Made by a program: the position numbers and the translations under genes. Positions 1-8,615 of a stretch of DNA of 64,000 nt are shown piece after piece; position 1 is the stretch's first letter; each line of letters starts with the position of its first letter. The notes under the pieces are model-generated. The model saw only the letters and a list, made by a program, of their open reading frames with translations. It ran no database searches and was not told where the DNA came from. The stretch is from an uncultured Acidobacteriota bacterium. Lineage in GTDB: Bacteria; Acidobacteriota; UBA6911; CAINFC01. Location: NCBI GenBank assembly GCA_903847975.1, contig CAINFC010000208.1:1-64000 (forward strand), read 5' to 3'.

Positions 1-1
1 G

Positions 2-328
2 GAACTCTTCGGGCCGGTGCTGGGAATTCTGCCGGTCCCCACGCTGGAATCAGCCATTGCCCTGATCAACGGGGCGGCTTACGGCAATGCGGCCTCCCTG
101 TTCACCCGGAGCGGAAGCGCCGCCCGGATGTTTCGACATCTGGCCCAGGCCGGCAATATCGGTATCAATATCGGCATTGCCGCACCGATCGCCTACTTCC
201 CTTTCAGCGGGTGGAAAGAAAGTTTCTTCGGGGACCTCCACGCCCAGTCGCGTCATTCGGTGGAGTTCTTCACCCAAACCAAAATTGTGATGGAACGGTG
301 GCATGAGGAATGGACCCGGAAATTCTGA
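2..328 (+). CDS. mmsA: Methylmalonate-semialdehyde dehydrogenase (CoA-acylating), C-terminal part
   Basis: This is the last 108 codons of an aldehyde dehydrogenase; the gene runs off the left edge, so its start is not visible. The segment begins [19 protein letters not shown] and continues to [17 protein letters not shown]. The GWKESFFGD block and the closing [12 protein letters not shown] segment are characteristic of the CoA-dependent methylmalonate/malonate-semialdehyde dehydrogenase family (MmsA/IolA). That family turns the semialdehyde into propionyl-CoA or acetyl-CoA in valine or myo-inositol breakdown. The catalytic cysteine lies outside the window. The following IolG-like dehydrogenase and sugar isomerase favour an inositol or related polyol pathway, which is an inference from context. 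Confidence 0.9.
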   Translation, partial: ELFGPVLGILPVPTLESAIALINGAAYGNAASLFTRSGSAARMFRHLAQAGNIGINIGIAAPIAYFPFSGWKESFFGDLHAQSRHSVEFFTQTKIVMERWHEEWTRKF

Positions 329-357
329 GCCCGGGATTTCCGCAAAGTCCTTGCTGC

Positions 358-386
358 TTGACAGCAAAATTCCCTCTGCCTATAAT
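358..386 (+). promoter_or_regulatory. Perfect-consensus sigma70-type promoter
   Basis: TTGACA at 358-363, a 17-nt spacer, then TATAAT at 381-386. Both hexamers match the consensus exactly at the optimal spacing. The predicted start is near 393, leaving a leader of about 20 nt before the ATG at 413. It gives the IolG-like gene its own promoter, separate from the dehydrogenase gene ending at 328. Confidence 0.8.
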
Positions 387-412
387 GCAACCAATCGTGA
401 AAGGCGGAGATC

Positions 413-1432
413 ATGCCACGTAACAATCAAGTCAATGTGGGACTCATCGGAACCGGAAGGCTGGGGCGGAGCTACGCCGATTTCCTGGCGCACCGCGTCC
501 CCGGGGCGCGTCTGGTCGCCGTTGCCGACCTGATTCCGGAGCGAGCTCGAACCTGCGCGGAAGCCAACGACGTTCCGAAATGGTACGACGGCCACCGGGA
601 GCTCATTGCCGACCCGGCGGTGGAGGCCCTGGTCATCACCGCCACCACTACCAACCACTTTGAAATTGTCATCGATGCCGCGCCATCCCGAAAGCCCATC
701 TTTTGCGAGAAGCCTCTGACCCTTTCCATTTCCGACGCCCGGGCCATGAAAGCGGCCATCGAGCGCTCCGGGGTTTTCTTTCAGATGGGATTCATGCGCC
801 GCTTCGACAGTGCATTTTCCGCTTTGAAGAGCAAGATCGACCAGGGAGTCATCGGCACACCGGTCCTTTTCCGCGGCTCCTCACGGGATCCCTACCGTCC
901 GAGCCTGGAGTATCTGGCTCCGGAAAACAGCGGCGGCCAGATCATCGACATGGCGATTCACGATATCGATATCGCCCGATGGTGCATGGGGGAATTCAGG
1001 ACGGTCTACGCCATTGGAGGCGTTCTGGCTTACCCCGAGATGGGTCCGGTCGGGGACACGGACAACGCCATCCTCTCTTTCACCCTGGAAAGCGGCGCGC
1101 TGGGCGAAATCGACATCAGCCGGAATGGAATCTACGGATATGACATCCGCGCCGAGGTGCAGGGAACCAAAGGCTCGATACAGGCCGGCTACCTGCGTGA
1201 AACCCCGATTCTGGTAATGACCGAGGCGGGGGTTATGCATGACGTCGTACCATACTTCCCCCAGCGCTTCCGGGAGGCCTATGTAGCCCAGCTGGACGAC
1301 TTCATCCGGAACGTTCAGAGCCAGAGCCCGTCCCGCATTACCATCGAGGACGGCATCGCCGCCCTGCAGGTCGCCGTGGCCGGCACCCATTCCTTAAAAG
1401 AAAATCGTATCGTGGCGGTGAAGGATTTTTAG
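413..1432 (+). CDS. iolG: Gfo/Idh/MocA oxidoreductase, probable inositol 2-dehydrogenase
   Basis: A 339-residue NAD(P)-dependent dehydrogenase of normal family length. The Rossmann motif GLIGTGRLG is at residues 10-18, the EKP catalytic motif at about 99-101 (Lys100), and the second catalytic set DMAIHDIDIARW at about 179-190 supplies the Asp and His. This Lys/Asp/His arrangement is that of inositol 2-dehydrogenase (IolG), which oxidises myo-inositol to scyllo-inosose; related polyols are possible substrates. The ATG follows an aaggcggag ribosome-binding site. It sits between an MmsA-type dehydrogenase and a TIM-barrel isomerase, consistent with inositol or polyol catabolism. The superfamily assignment is sure; the exact substrate is inferred. 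Confidence 0.8.
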   Translation: MPRNNQVNVGLIGTGRLGRSYADFLAHRVPGARLVAVADLIPERARTCAEANDVPKWYDGHRELIADPAVEALVITATTTNHFEIVIDAAPSRKPIFCEKPLTLSISDARAMKAAIERSGVFFQMGFMRRFDSAFSALKSKIDQGVIGTPVLFRGSSRDPYRPSLEYLAPENSGGQIIDMAIHDIDIARWCMGEFRTVYAIGGVLAYPEMGPVGDTDNAILSFTLESGALGEIDISRNGIYGYDIRAEVQGTKGSIQAGYLRETPILVMTEAGVMHDVVPYFPQRFREAYVAQLDDFIRNVQSQSPSRITIEDGIAALQVAVAGTHSLKENRIVAVKDF

Positions 1433-1611
1433 CCACGTTCCCTCCGCTCCGGAAAATATTCCCATGTCGAAATGGCCGGCTACGGAACGAAACGATCTGT
1501 GCATATAAAAACGACCCTGCGCACCTCGGAAGAGACGGCGCCCTGCCGGAAGGAGCCTTTCGCTCCGGGGTATAAACCCGTTTACGCGATTCCAAAGATG
1601 GGGCTGAAACC

Positions 1612-2415
1612 ATGAAACTGAGCATCGTACTTTCAACCCAGCCGGCCTCTTTTGCAGCGCTTGCCTATAAAGGCCGGCTGCAGGAAAACCTGGCAAAGAT
1701 TCAGGCACTGGGATACGACGGGGTGGAGCTGGCCGTTCGTGACCCCGATCTCCTGGATAGGGCGGAACTGGACCGGCTGATATCCGAGGCAGGCCTTGCG
1801 GTTCCCGCCATCGGCACCGGCCAGGCTTTCGGCGAGGAGGGCATTTCGCTGACCGATTCCCGGCCCGAAATCCGGTGCAGGGCGATCGACCGCATCCGCT
1901 CGCAGATCCGCCTCGCCGCGCACTGGGATGCGGCAGTGATTATCGGCCTGATACGGGGGAAAAGCGAGCCCGGCTTTCCGGCAGACACAAAAGAATCCAT
2001 GCTGCGGGAGGCACTGCGGGAATGTGCCGCCGAGAATCGCGGCATTCGGCTGGCCATCGAACCCATCAACCGTTATGAGACCGATTTGCTGAATACGGTC
2101 GGCTCCTCCCTGCACTTTCTGGACCGCCTGGCGGAGGAAAATGTAGGACTGCTGCTGGATACTTTCCATATGAATATCGAGGAAAGCTCCATTTACCGGA
2201 GCATCTGCCAGGCAAAGGATCGAATATTTCATTTTCATCTGGCGGATTCCAACCGGTGGCACCCGGGTGCCGGACATCTCGATTTCCGGAGCATCGTCGA
2301 AACCCTGGGTGAAGTCGGATATCGCGGGTGGCTCTCCGCCGAAATTCTTCCGCTGCCGGACCCCGACACCGCCGCGGAATCAACCATGCAGCACATGCGA
2401 AGCTTGTGCCGGTAA
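1612..2415 (+). CDS. Sugar isomerase/epimerase, hydroxypyruvate-isomerase-like TIM barrel
   Basis: A 267-residue AP-endonuclease-2-type TIM barrel. Likely metal ligands are Glu150 (AIEPINRYE), Asp183 (LLLDTFHMNIEE), His209 (FHFHLADSNR) and Glu244 (LSAEILP), the usual Glu/Asp/His/Glu set of sugar isomerases such as hydroxypyruvate isomerase, IolE/IolI-type enzymes and ketose 3-epimerases. The PGAGHLDF segment is typical of the hydroxypyruvate-isomerase/epimerase branch. It lies 179 nt downstream of the IolG-like gene on the same strand; that gap shows only a small hairpin near 1552-1566. Cytoplasmic. The substrate cannot be fixed from sequence; a role in the same polyol pathway is inferred. 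Confidence 0.75.
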   Translation: MKLSIVLSTQPASFAALAYKGRLQENLAKIQALGYDGVELAVRDPDLLDRAELDRLISEAGLAVPAIGTGQAFGEEGISLTDSRPEIRCRAIDRIRSQIRLAAHWDAAVIIGLIRGKSEPGFPADTKESMLREALRECAAENRGIRLAIEPINRYETDLLNTVGSSLHFLDRLAEENVGLLLDTFHMNIEESSIYRSICQAKDRIFHFHLADSNRWHPGAGHLDFRSIVETLGEVGYRGWLSAEILPLPDPDTAAESTMQHMRSLCR

Positions 2416-2685
2416 CCTGGCGAAAGCGGATGTCTTAGCCCATTTAGCCCAGGATTTCCCGGACCGGAGACAGGAAGGCTCGACATGTCCCTGCTTTTTT
2501 GCCGAAGTGACTCCTCAGCAAGAGGGGATCGCCGCTTCCCCGCAGCCTAAAACGGACCCAGCGCCCCCGGGGCACGCGCCTAAAAAGCCGATGCAACCGG
2601 TCCTGCTCGGGGTAAGTCCCTGTCGGGACGGCAGAATCGGACTCATCCACTGTTTTTGGCAGCGTCCTCTCCTCGGTCGAGTTCG
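2416..2685. other. Intergenic stretch between convergent genes, no gene recognised
   Basis: Open frames exist on both strands here, but none resembles a protein family or has a ribosome-binding site. A small hairpin, GTCCC-TGTC-GGGAC, lies at 2616-2629. The right part runs into a dispersed repeat. Confidence 0.5.
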
Positions 2686-2770
2686 TCAAAAAGTCCCTTT
2701 TCCCTTCCCAAATACACGGGATGCCTCTTTCTTCCTTCCTGATCTTCCCGTCTTCCTGTGAAAAAAGAGC
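2686..2770 (+). repeat. Dispersed intergenic repeat R3, copy a
   Basis: The module reads caaaaagtccc, then a CGGGATG-type core, then ctttcttccttcctgatctt, and ends cttcctgtgaaaaaagagct. Closely similar copies lie at 14974-15050 and 49094-49168 (same strand) and 26931-27011 (opposite strand), with partial copies near 48886 and 63390. This copy fills the gap between the convergent isomerase and glycosyltransferase genes. Confidence 0.75.
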
Positions 2771-3757
2771 TCACTTTTCCCGGACGGCAATCCCGGGCTC
2801 CCTCCGGTCCCCCGGCAAGGACGAGTTCTGCAGGGAGCGTATTCCATAAAGCGCCTCCTCGATCATCTTGCGATTGAGGCGAACCAGGTCCGCGATCAGA
2901 CCGATCAGGCTGGTCTGAAAACCGATAATAATCAGGATGGCTGCCAGGATGAGGGACTGCACGTGACCGGCAGAGGAGCCGATCATCCAGAAGTATAAAA
3001 AGCGAAAACCTATAAGGCTGCCCAACAGGGTGAAAGCAGCACCCAGGCCCATAAACACCCGCAGCGGGCGGTACATGACATAGAAGCGCAGGATGGTAAT
3101 ACCCGACAGCGAAATGAAGGAGGGAACATTACGCATCAGCCTCGAGCGCCGCAGCTGGGGATTGGTGCGGATGGGGACATAGCAGACGGCCATTTTCCGG
3201 GCGCCCGCCTGAATGAGAGTTTCGAGCGTGTAGGTAAAATCGCTGAGCACCGTCAGCCGCAGGGCCGCCTCCCGGCTGAGAGCCCGGAATCCGCTGGTGG
3301 CATCCGGAATGGGAAAACCGGAGGCGGTTTCCACTACTTTGCTGCCCACAGTCTGCAGCCGCCGCTTCCACCAGGGGAAGTGCTGCTGGGCGGCGACACC
3401 GCGGTCGCCGACTACCATGTCGGCTTTCTTCTCCAGGATGGGCTGAACCAGCCGGCCGACATCGCCCCCGCAGTACTGATTGTCGGCATCCGTATTGACG
3501 ATGATATCCGCGCCGGCGGTCAGCGCGGCCTCCAGGCCGGCACAAAAAGCCGCGGCCAGCCCCCGGTTGGACCGGAAGCGAACCACATGATGAACTCCGC
3601 TGCGCCGTGCCACTTCGGCAGTGCGGTCCGTGGACCCATCGTCGACCACCAGGATCTCCAGCCGGTCCACCCCGGGTAGGGATGCGGGCAGGTCCTGAAG
3701 AGTCTTCTCCAGCGTTGTTTCTTCGTTGTAGCAGGGGATCTGAATAACGAGCTTCAT
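2771..3757 (-). CDS. Membrane-anchored family 2 glycosyltransferase (polyprenyl-phosphate type)
   Basis: A 328-residue GT2 enzyme. The GT-A domain opens MKLVIQIPCYNEE, has VVDDGST near residues 38-43 and the NTDADNQY metal/nucleotide-binding motif near 88-95. Two strong hydrophobic segments lie near residues 235-260 and 265-295, as in dolichyl- or undecaprenyl-phosphate sugar transferases such as DPM1/GtrB/ArnC relatives. It probably moves a sugar from a nucleotide donor to a lipid carrier at the inner membrane. It is the last gene of a minus-strand polysaccharide operon, 11 nt after the GspC-like gene. The donor sugar is unknown. Confidence 0.85.
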   Translation of the reverse strand: MKLVIQIPCYNEETTLEKTLQDLPASLPGVDRLEILVVDDGSTDRTAEVARRSGVHHVVRFRSNRGLAAAFCAGLEAALTAGADIIVNTDADNQYCGGDVGRLVQPILEKKADMVVGDRGVAAQQHFPWWKRRLQTVGSKVVETASGFPIPDATSGFRALSREAALRLTVLSDFTYTLETLIQAGARKMAVCYVPIRTNPQLRRSRLMRNVPSFISLSGITILRFYVMYRPLRVFMGLGAAFTLLGSLIGFRFLYFWMIGSSAGHVQSLILAAILIIIGFQTSLIGLIADLVRLNRKMIEEALYGIRSLQNSSLPGDRREPGIAVREK

Positions 3758-3768
3758 GCCGATCCGGC

Positions 3769-4629
3769 TCAGGGGTAGGGTCTGCCGGGAACCCTCTGCG
3801 GCTGAATCGGCGAAGCCGTCTGGCTGCTGGCGCGATTGCCGCCCGACCCGCTCACAGCTCCGGCGGAAGATCCGCCCACCACGCCACCTGCCCCCGCTTC
3901 GGGCCCGGATATCACCTTATCGCCAAAAGGGGTTCGGGCGATCCGCCGGCCCTGGTCGTCGATGAATTCGTTGCGCCGCAGAGGGGTGTTGGCCGCCGGA
4001 TTATTCATGGTCGGATTGACCGGAATCTGCGGGCGAGCCCCGATATTGATCACCTGGTTCTCGGCAATGGGCGTTTTGACCGGGCTCCGCATCATCCGCG
4101 TGGAGGGATCGCTGAGATCCAGGACCTGCGTGGAGACGGTCCCCGAAGGAGCGGTGAATGCCAGTTCCACTTTGTTGGCAGTGATCTGCGAAACGCGGTA
4201 GCCGAGGACATCATCCCCCAACCGAACCATCCGGGAAGCCTTCTGGCCCTGGGCCGATTTTGGCTGAAACAGGAACGCGCGGGAATCGTTGCCCACCTTG
4301 GTAACTCCCAGGAGAACAGGCCGGGGCTCGAGTGGGGGCGGCGCTTCGGAGGCCGGCGTGGATGCATCTTTGGTCAAATTACGGCTTTCCAGGAAAAGGT
4401 TTTTTTCGGAAACCGTCAGAAAATTGACCTGGTTGAGGGGTATCACTGATTTGGGGTCATAAAGCGGAACGCGGGGAAGCAGGTCGCGCAGCTTTTCGTC
4501 ACCCGGTACGGCGGCCGCCTGATCCTGGTGAACGCTTTCAAAAAGCATGTAGTCCCGGTATACGGTTTTGCCTATATAAAAACAGGCTCCCATCAGGATC
4601 AGGTTAAATAAAATCAATCGCTTGCTCAT
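3769..4629 (-). CDS. Single-pass membrane protein with a GspC/PilP-like domain
   Basis: A 286-residue protein with an N-terminal signal anchor (residues 5-22). A compact domain near 100-170 holds PVLLGVTKVGNDSRAFLF and VRLGDDVLGYRVSQI followed by LAFTAPSG. This pattern resembles the homology region of type II secretion GspC and related PilP proteins. The C-terminal third is Pro/Gly/Asn-rich and probably disordered, with a GGVVGGSSAGAVSGSGG run. No other secretion gene is nearby; it sits inside a polysaccharide export cluster between Wzt and a glycosyltransferase. It may be a periplasmic adaptor; that role is inferred and the similarity is weak. Confidence 0.5.
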   Translation of the reverse strand: MSKRLILFNLILMGACFYIGKTVYRDYMLFESVHQDQAAAVPGDEKLRDLLPRVPLYDPKSVIPLNQVNFLTVSEKNLFLESRNLTKDASTPASEAPPPLEPRPVLLGVTKVGNDSRAFLFQPKSAQGQKASRMVRLGDDVLGYRVSQITANKVELAFTAPSGTVSTQVLDLSDPSTRMMRSPVKTPIAENQVINIGARPQIPVNPTMNNPAANTPLRRNEFIDDQGRRIARTPFGDKVISGPEAGAGGVVGGSSAGAVSGSGGNRASSQTASPIQPQRVPGRPYP

Positions 4630-4671
4630 ACCTGTATTTTACCTGAGAAGGGAAAAAAACGGAATCCGTAC

Positions 4672-5442
4672 TCACTCGGCGGGAACATCCGGCTGGTTCA
4701 CGAAACGCTCCAGGTAATAGCGCACCACTTCCGACGGATTGCCGTCCGCGGCCATGCGACCCCGGTGAAGGAGGAGCAGCCGCTCGCACCAGGATTCGGC
4801 GGAAGCCAGGTCGTGGGTAACCAGCAGGATGGTTTTGCCGGCGCGCTGAAATTCCTCCATCCGCTGCCGGCATTTTTTCTGGAAATCGGCATCGCCCACG
4901 GCCAGCACTTCATCCAGGAGCATGATATCCGGAGAGAGGCTGACGGCAATGGAAAACGCCAGCCGGACGTGCATCCCGGAGGAATAGGTGCGCACCGGGG
5001 CATCGATGAACTCATGCAGGCCGGAAAATTCGACGATGGACGGGTAGACCGACTGCAGCTCCCGGCGGGTCAGGCCCAGGATCATGCCGTTTACGAATAT
5101 GTTTTCACGACCGGTAAGCTCCGGGTGAAATCCGACTCCCAGCCCCAGCAGACTGGAGAGTTTTCCGAATACCTGCAGCCGCCCGGAGTCCGCGCGGTAA
5201 ATGCCGCTGATCAGCTTGAGCAGGGTGGTTTTACCCGAGCCGTTGGGACCAATGATGCCAACCGTAACCCCCTTGGGAATCCGGAAGGAAATGTCGTGCA
5301 AAGCAGTCAGCTGCAGGGCGGGATCCGCGGCGGCTCGCCTCAGCCGCCCAGGATGCAGAATGGCCTCCTTCAGCGCAACCCGCTGCCGGGTACTGTATTT
5401 TCTAAAACGCTTGCTGACATGCTCGGCAATAATGGCATCCAT
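4672..5442 (-). CDS. wzt: Polysaccharide ABC exporter ATP-binding subunit (Wzt/TagH-like)
   Basis: A 256-residue ATPase of the polysaccharide/polyol-phosphate export family. Walker A is GIIGPNGSGKTTLL, the Q-loop region is GLGVGFHPELTGRENI, the signature is YSSGMHVRLAFSIA and Walker B is IMLLDEVLAVGD. The H-loop is VTHDLAS. The SSGM signature and HPELTGREN segment are typical of Wzt, KpsT and TagH. It lacks the C-terminal O-antigen-binding domain of long Wzt proteins, so it is the short type. The ATG at 5442 is preferred over an upstream TTG because it follows ggagaaaagg. The partner permease ends 18 nt upstream. Confidence 0.92.
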   Translation of the reverse strand: MDAIIAEHVSKRFRKYSTRQRVALKEAILHPGRLRRAAADPALQLTALHDISFRIPKGVTVGIIGPNGSGKTTLLKLISGIYRADSGRLQVFGKLSSLLGLGVGFHPELTGRENIFVNGMILGLTRRELQSVYPSIVEFSGLHEFIDAPVRTYSSGMHVRLAFSIAVSLSPDIMLLDEVLAVGDADFQKKCRQRMEEFQRAGKTILLVTHDLASAESWCERLLLLHRGRMAADGNPSEVVRYYLERFVNQPDVPAE

Positions 5443-5460
5443 TTTCCTTTTCTCCAAGGC

Positions 5461-6279
5461 TTACAGGTACTCGGCAAAAACATCCTTGTGGCGCTGAAAG
5501 ACGCAATTACCCAGGAGAATCAATACCACGGCCAGCAGGGCCACCCAGCCGAGAGAGGTCCAGTCCGGACTTCTCCGGAAATAAAAAATATCCTGGTAGG
5601 AAATGATCAATCGGGCGATGGGATTCCACTTCACTGTAAATCGCAAACCGGCGGGGATCACGCCCTGGGGATAGATAATCGGCAGAGCGAAAAAGACCAG
5701 AGAAAGCACATGGGTCACCAGGTAGGCGATATCCCGGAAAAAGACGTTGTAGGTCGCCAGTACCAGAACCGCTCCGCTGATCAGCAGGAAATGGACCGCC
5801 AGAATCAGGGGAAGGGCCAACAGGGCGGCAGAGGGGTAAACCTTCAGCAGGGACAGGAACAGAAGTAAAATCGGCACGGTCAAGACAAAATTGGTGACAT
5901 CCGAAAGGATGGTCACAATCGGCAGTATTTCACTTTTAAAAACCGTTTGGGTGATATATCCGGCCCCTTCGACGATCGAGTTGGTTCCGGATTGTACGGA
6001 CAGCGAAATACAGATCCAGGGGAATAATCCGCTGATCAGAAACGCAGGATAATTGCCGACTTCGTTCCCCAGGCGCAGGTAATAGGAAAATACCAAAACG
6101 TAAATCCCCAGCAGCAGCAGCGGATTGGCAAACGACCAAAAAAACCCGAGAATCGAGCCCTTATACCGCGTTTTCAGATTTCTTTCCACGAGCGTCCAGA
6201 CCAGAGCTTTGTGCCGCCAGATCACTGCCGGCAGGTATCCCAACCAGTAAGGACTCTGTGGTTGCAGTAGCTTTATCAT
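5461..6279 (-). CDS. wzm: Polysaccharide ABC exporter permease (Wzm/KpsM-like, ABC-2)
   Basis: A 272-residue ABC-2-type permease with about six hydrophobic segments. The N-terminal amphipathic stretch WTLVERNLKTRYKGSILGF precedes the first membrane helix and is the hallmark of O-antigen and capsule exporters. The C-terminal half carries NVFFRDIAYLVTHVLSL and a proline-containing FALPIIYPQGVIP loop, also typical. With Wzt it should move an undecaprenyl-linked glycan across the inner membrane. It lies between a GT2 gene and wzt in one minus-strand operon. The exported glycan is unknown. Confidence 0.92.
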   Translation of the reverse strand: MIKLLQPQSPYWLGYLPAVIWRHKALVWTLVERNLKTRYKGSILGFFWSFANPLLLLGIYVLVFSYYLRLGNEVGNYPAFLISGLFPWICISLSVQSGTNSIVEGAGYITQTVFKSEILPIVTILSDVTNFVLTVPILLLFLSLLKVYPSAALLALPLILAVHFLLISGAVLVLATYNVFFRDIAYLVTHVLSLVFFALPIIYPQGVIPAGLRFTVKWNPIARLIISYQDIFYFRRSPDWTSLGWVALLAVVLILLGNCVFQRHKDVFAEYL

Positions 6280-6318
6280 ACGACCATCACTTTATGAAAC
6301 AAAAAGGGAACACGACTT

Positions 6319-7464
6319 TTACGGATGTACATCCGGCTCCAGATCCGGAATTCGTTGCGCCAGAGCGGTATTAAAATCGGGCGCCTGAGGAAATTCATGA
6401 TCCAAATACCTGTCGTCGATCGGCAAAACGATCGATTTTTTCAATTGTTTCCGCCCTTGATGAATTCGCCACGGAGTCGTAAACCAGTCTGCATCCAGAA
6501 GAAGCAACTGGTTTTCCGCCGGAATTCTACACCGCAGCATGATTTCCCGGCGGGACCGCAGATAGCGGGGCAGTTCCCGGAGATAAGCACCCAGCGCACG
6601 GAAATAAGCCACCCTTGGGCCGAACAGCAGGAAGCGAAAGAACACCAGGATCTGATGCACCAGGAAAAAGGGAAAATTTCGAAGAATCAGGCGGCCGGGC
6701 ATGTTTTTGGTCCAGGCAGCCAGGAAATTCCGGTAGCTGTAAAAAATAGTAAATGCCGTATTTTCGATCGCCGTGGCCCGAACGGAATGGTAGGCGAAAG
6801 CCGTAGGTACGTAAAGGCAGCGATGCCCCAGCAGCCGGGCTCGGAAGCAGAGGTCCACATCCTCACAAAAACAGAAGAAATGGTCGTCGAAAAGGCCGAC
6901 ATCCTGAAAGAATTCCCGGGTATAGAGGGCCGCCGCTGCACTGGCTCCGAATACTTCCTCCGCAGGAGCCGGCTGGCAGGAGAGGGAACTTCCCCAGTTC
7001 CGCTTGTACCCGAAGCCGGAAGCCATGTAGCCGTCGCCCTGACAGTCGACCAGATAGCTGACCGAACGCTTCTCGAAGTCCACCAGCAGCCGGTCCAGGT
7101 AGATAAGATTGGAAGCGCAGGAGGAGATCCCCGGGTTCGATTCCATGCTCTGAAGCATGCGATCGAGCCAGGCCGGGTGCAAGCGGACGTCGTCGTTGAC
7201 CAGGGCGATAAATTTCCCCCGGGCTTCCCGGATGCCATGGTTGCACCCTGCGGCAAAGCCCACATTCTTCCCCATCTCCAGGATTCTCAGGCCGGCAAAC
7301 TTTGGCAATAAATAGTTTATTCTTCCGGTCGAACCGTTGTTGACCACCAGGACCTCAAAATCCCCGGCATTCTGGCGGTAGATGGAAACCAGACAGCGCT
7401 CCAATCGGGCCAGCTGATTCAAAGTCGGGATAATGAAGGAAACCTTGGGCACTTCGCAACTCAC
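6319..7464 (-). CDS. Family 2 glycosyltransferase (rhamnosyltransferase-like)
   Basis: A cytoplasmic GT2 enzyme. The domain opens PKVSFIIPTLNQLARLERCL, followed by VVNNGSTG, NVGFAAGCNHGIREA and LVNDDVRLHPAWLDRML, where the NDDV motif binds the metal-nucleotide. FCEDVDLCFRARLLGHR is the acceptor/catalytic ED motif. This pattern is common in rhamnosyl- and other deoxysugar transferases. I place the start at a GTG at 7464, which follows gggag; the frame also opens at a TTG at 7542 that would add 26 unconserved residues. It is the first gene of the polysaccharide operon and divergent from terC. The sugar is unknown. Confidence 0.85.
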   Translation of the reverse strand: MSCEVPKVSFIIPTLNQLARLERCLVSIYRQNAGDFEVLVVNNGSTGRINYLLPKFAGLRILEMGKNVGFAAGCNHGIREARGKFIALVNDDVRLHPAWLDRMLQSMESNPGISSCASNLIYLDRLLVDFEKRSVSYLVDCQGDGYMASGFGYKRNWGSSLSCQPAPAEEVFGASAAAALYTREFFQDVGLFDDHFFCFCEDVDLCFRARLLGHRCLYVPTAFAYHSVRATAIENTAFTIFYSYRNFLAAWTKNMPGRLILRNFPFFLVHQILVFFRFLLFGPRVAYFRALGAYLRELPRYLRSRREIMLRCRIPAENQLLLLDADWFTTPWRIHQGRKQLKKSIVLPIDDRYLDHEFPQAPDFNTALAQRIPDLEPDVHP

Positions 7465-7575
7465 CTGCCCGGCTCCCTTTGCACCATTACCTTTTCGTGT
7501 TTCATGCAGCTCAATAATGGCAGATTTTGCCCAACCGGGCAAGATCGTATTTGAAAAAATAGGTTACAATCCCGT

Positions 7576-8598
7576 ATGGCAAGCACTACTCTTTTCCCTT
7601 TTTCCGACTACTGGTGGTTTTATACCCTGTTTACTTTTTTCGTCGTTTCCCTGCTGGCTCTGGATCTGGGTCTGGCTCACCGCAAATCGCATTCCATCTC
7701 CTTTCGCGAAGCGGCCGCCTGGAGCCTCTTTTGGGTTTCCCTGGCCTTGGTTTTCAATCTTTTTCTTTATTTCTATGCCAGCTGGACATTTCAGAAGGAT
7801 CCCCGCCTCCTGGCCATCACCGGATTTCAGGCTTCCCGGTCGGCGGCATCCGTGGCCCTGGAATTCCTGGCCGGGTATCTCACCGAGTATTCCCTCTCTG
7901 TGGATAATATCTTTGTGTTCGTCGTGGTCCTCCGGTACTTCGGCATCCCCTCCATGCACCAGCACCGGGTTCTTTTTTTCGGCATTCTGGGTGCCCTGAT
8001 CTTCCGGGGCATTTTCATTGCCGCCGGCTCGCTGGTCATCGACCTGCCCGGGGTCAAAGAGCTGCTGGGGCTGTTTCTGGTTTTTACCGGAATAAAAATG
8101 GTAAAGGAGTCGGAGGTCCATGTGGAGCCGGAGAAAAATCCGGTTCTCCGGCTGATACGACGCTTTTTCCCTGTTTCCAACCATCTGCACGGCCGCCATT
8201 TCCTGATCCGGCAGGACGGCCGGACGCACATCACCCCTCTCCTGGTAGCTCTGATTTTCCTGGAAATGACGGACGTCCTTTTTGCCATGGATTCCGTTCC
8301 TGCCATTTTCGGCCTTACCCGGGAGCCGCTGATTGTCTATACCTCCAATGTCTTTGCCATCCTGGGTCTCCGCTCCATGTACTTCATGCTCACCGGCGCC
8401 ATGGATAAATTCCATCTGCTCAACTACGGGCTCTCTGTGGTGCTGGCCTTTGTGGGTCTCAAAATGGCGATTCTCGACCGGTTCTTCGGCGGGCATTTTC
8501 CGATCGGCATTTCGCTGGGAATCATCACCGTATCGATTGGCGCGGCGGCAATTCTCTCCTTCGTCTTTCCCAAAAAAGAAAAAAAGGGGGAGAGTTAG
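7576..8598 (+). CDS. terC: TerC/Alx family integral membrane protein
   Basis: A 340-residue multi-pass protein. The family motifs are LDLGLAHRKSHSISFREA near the first loop, EYSLSVDNIFVFVVVLRYF with its conserved Asp, and EMTDVLFAMDSVPAIFGLT followed by YTSNVFAILGLRSMYF. These acidic residues in helices are the probable cation sites; family members (Alx, MeeF-type) export manganese or support metalation of exported proteins, while tellurite resistance is the historic name. The ATG lies 12 nt after a short agg and has no clear ribosome-binding site. I see no yybP-ykoY-type riboswitch; the upstream gap is too short unless it lies in the divergent gene. Confidence 0.92.
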   Translation: MASTTLFPFSDYWWFYTLFTFFVVSLLALDLGLAHRKSHSISFREAAAWSLFWVSLALVFNLFLYFYASWTFQKDPRLLAITGFQASRSAASVALEFLAGYLTEYSLSVDNIFVFVVVLRYFGIPSMHQHRVLFFGILGALIFRGIFIAAGSLVIDLPGVKELLGLFLVFTGIKMVKESEVHVEPEKNPVLRLIRRFFPVSNHLHGRHFLIRQDGRTHITPLLVALIFLEMTDVLFAMDSVPAIFGLTREPLIVYTSNVFAILGLRSMYFMLTGAMDKFHLLNYGLSVVLAFVGLKMAILDRFFGGHFPIGISLGIITVSIGAAAILSFVFPKKEKKGES

Positions 8599-8615
8599 AT
8601 CATGCGGCGGCGGAT

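Noticed and set aside
7465-7575. yybP-ykoY manganese riboswitch before terC
   Set aside because: The gap is short and no conserved core was seen.
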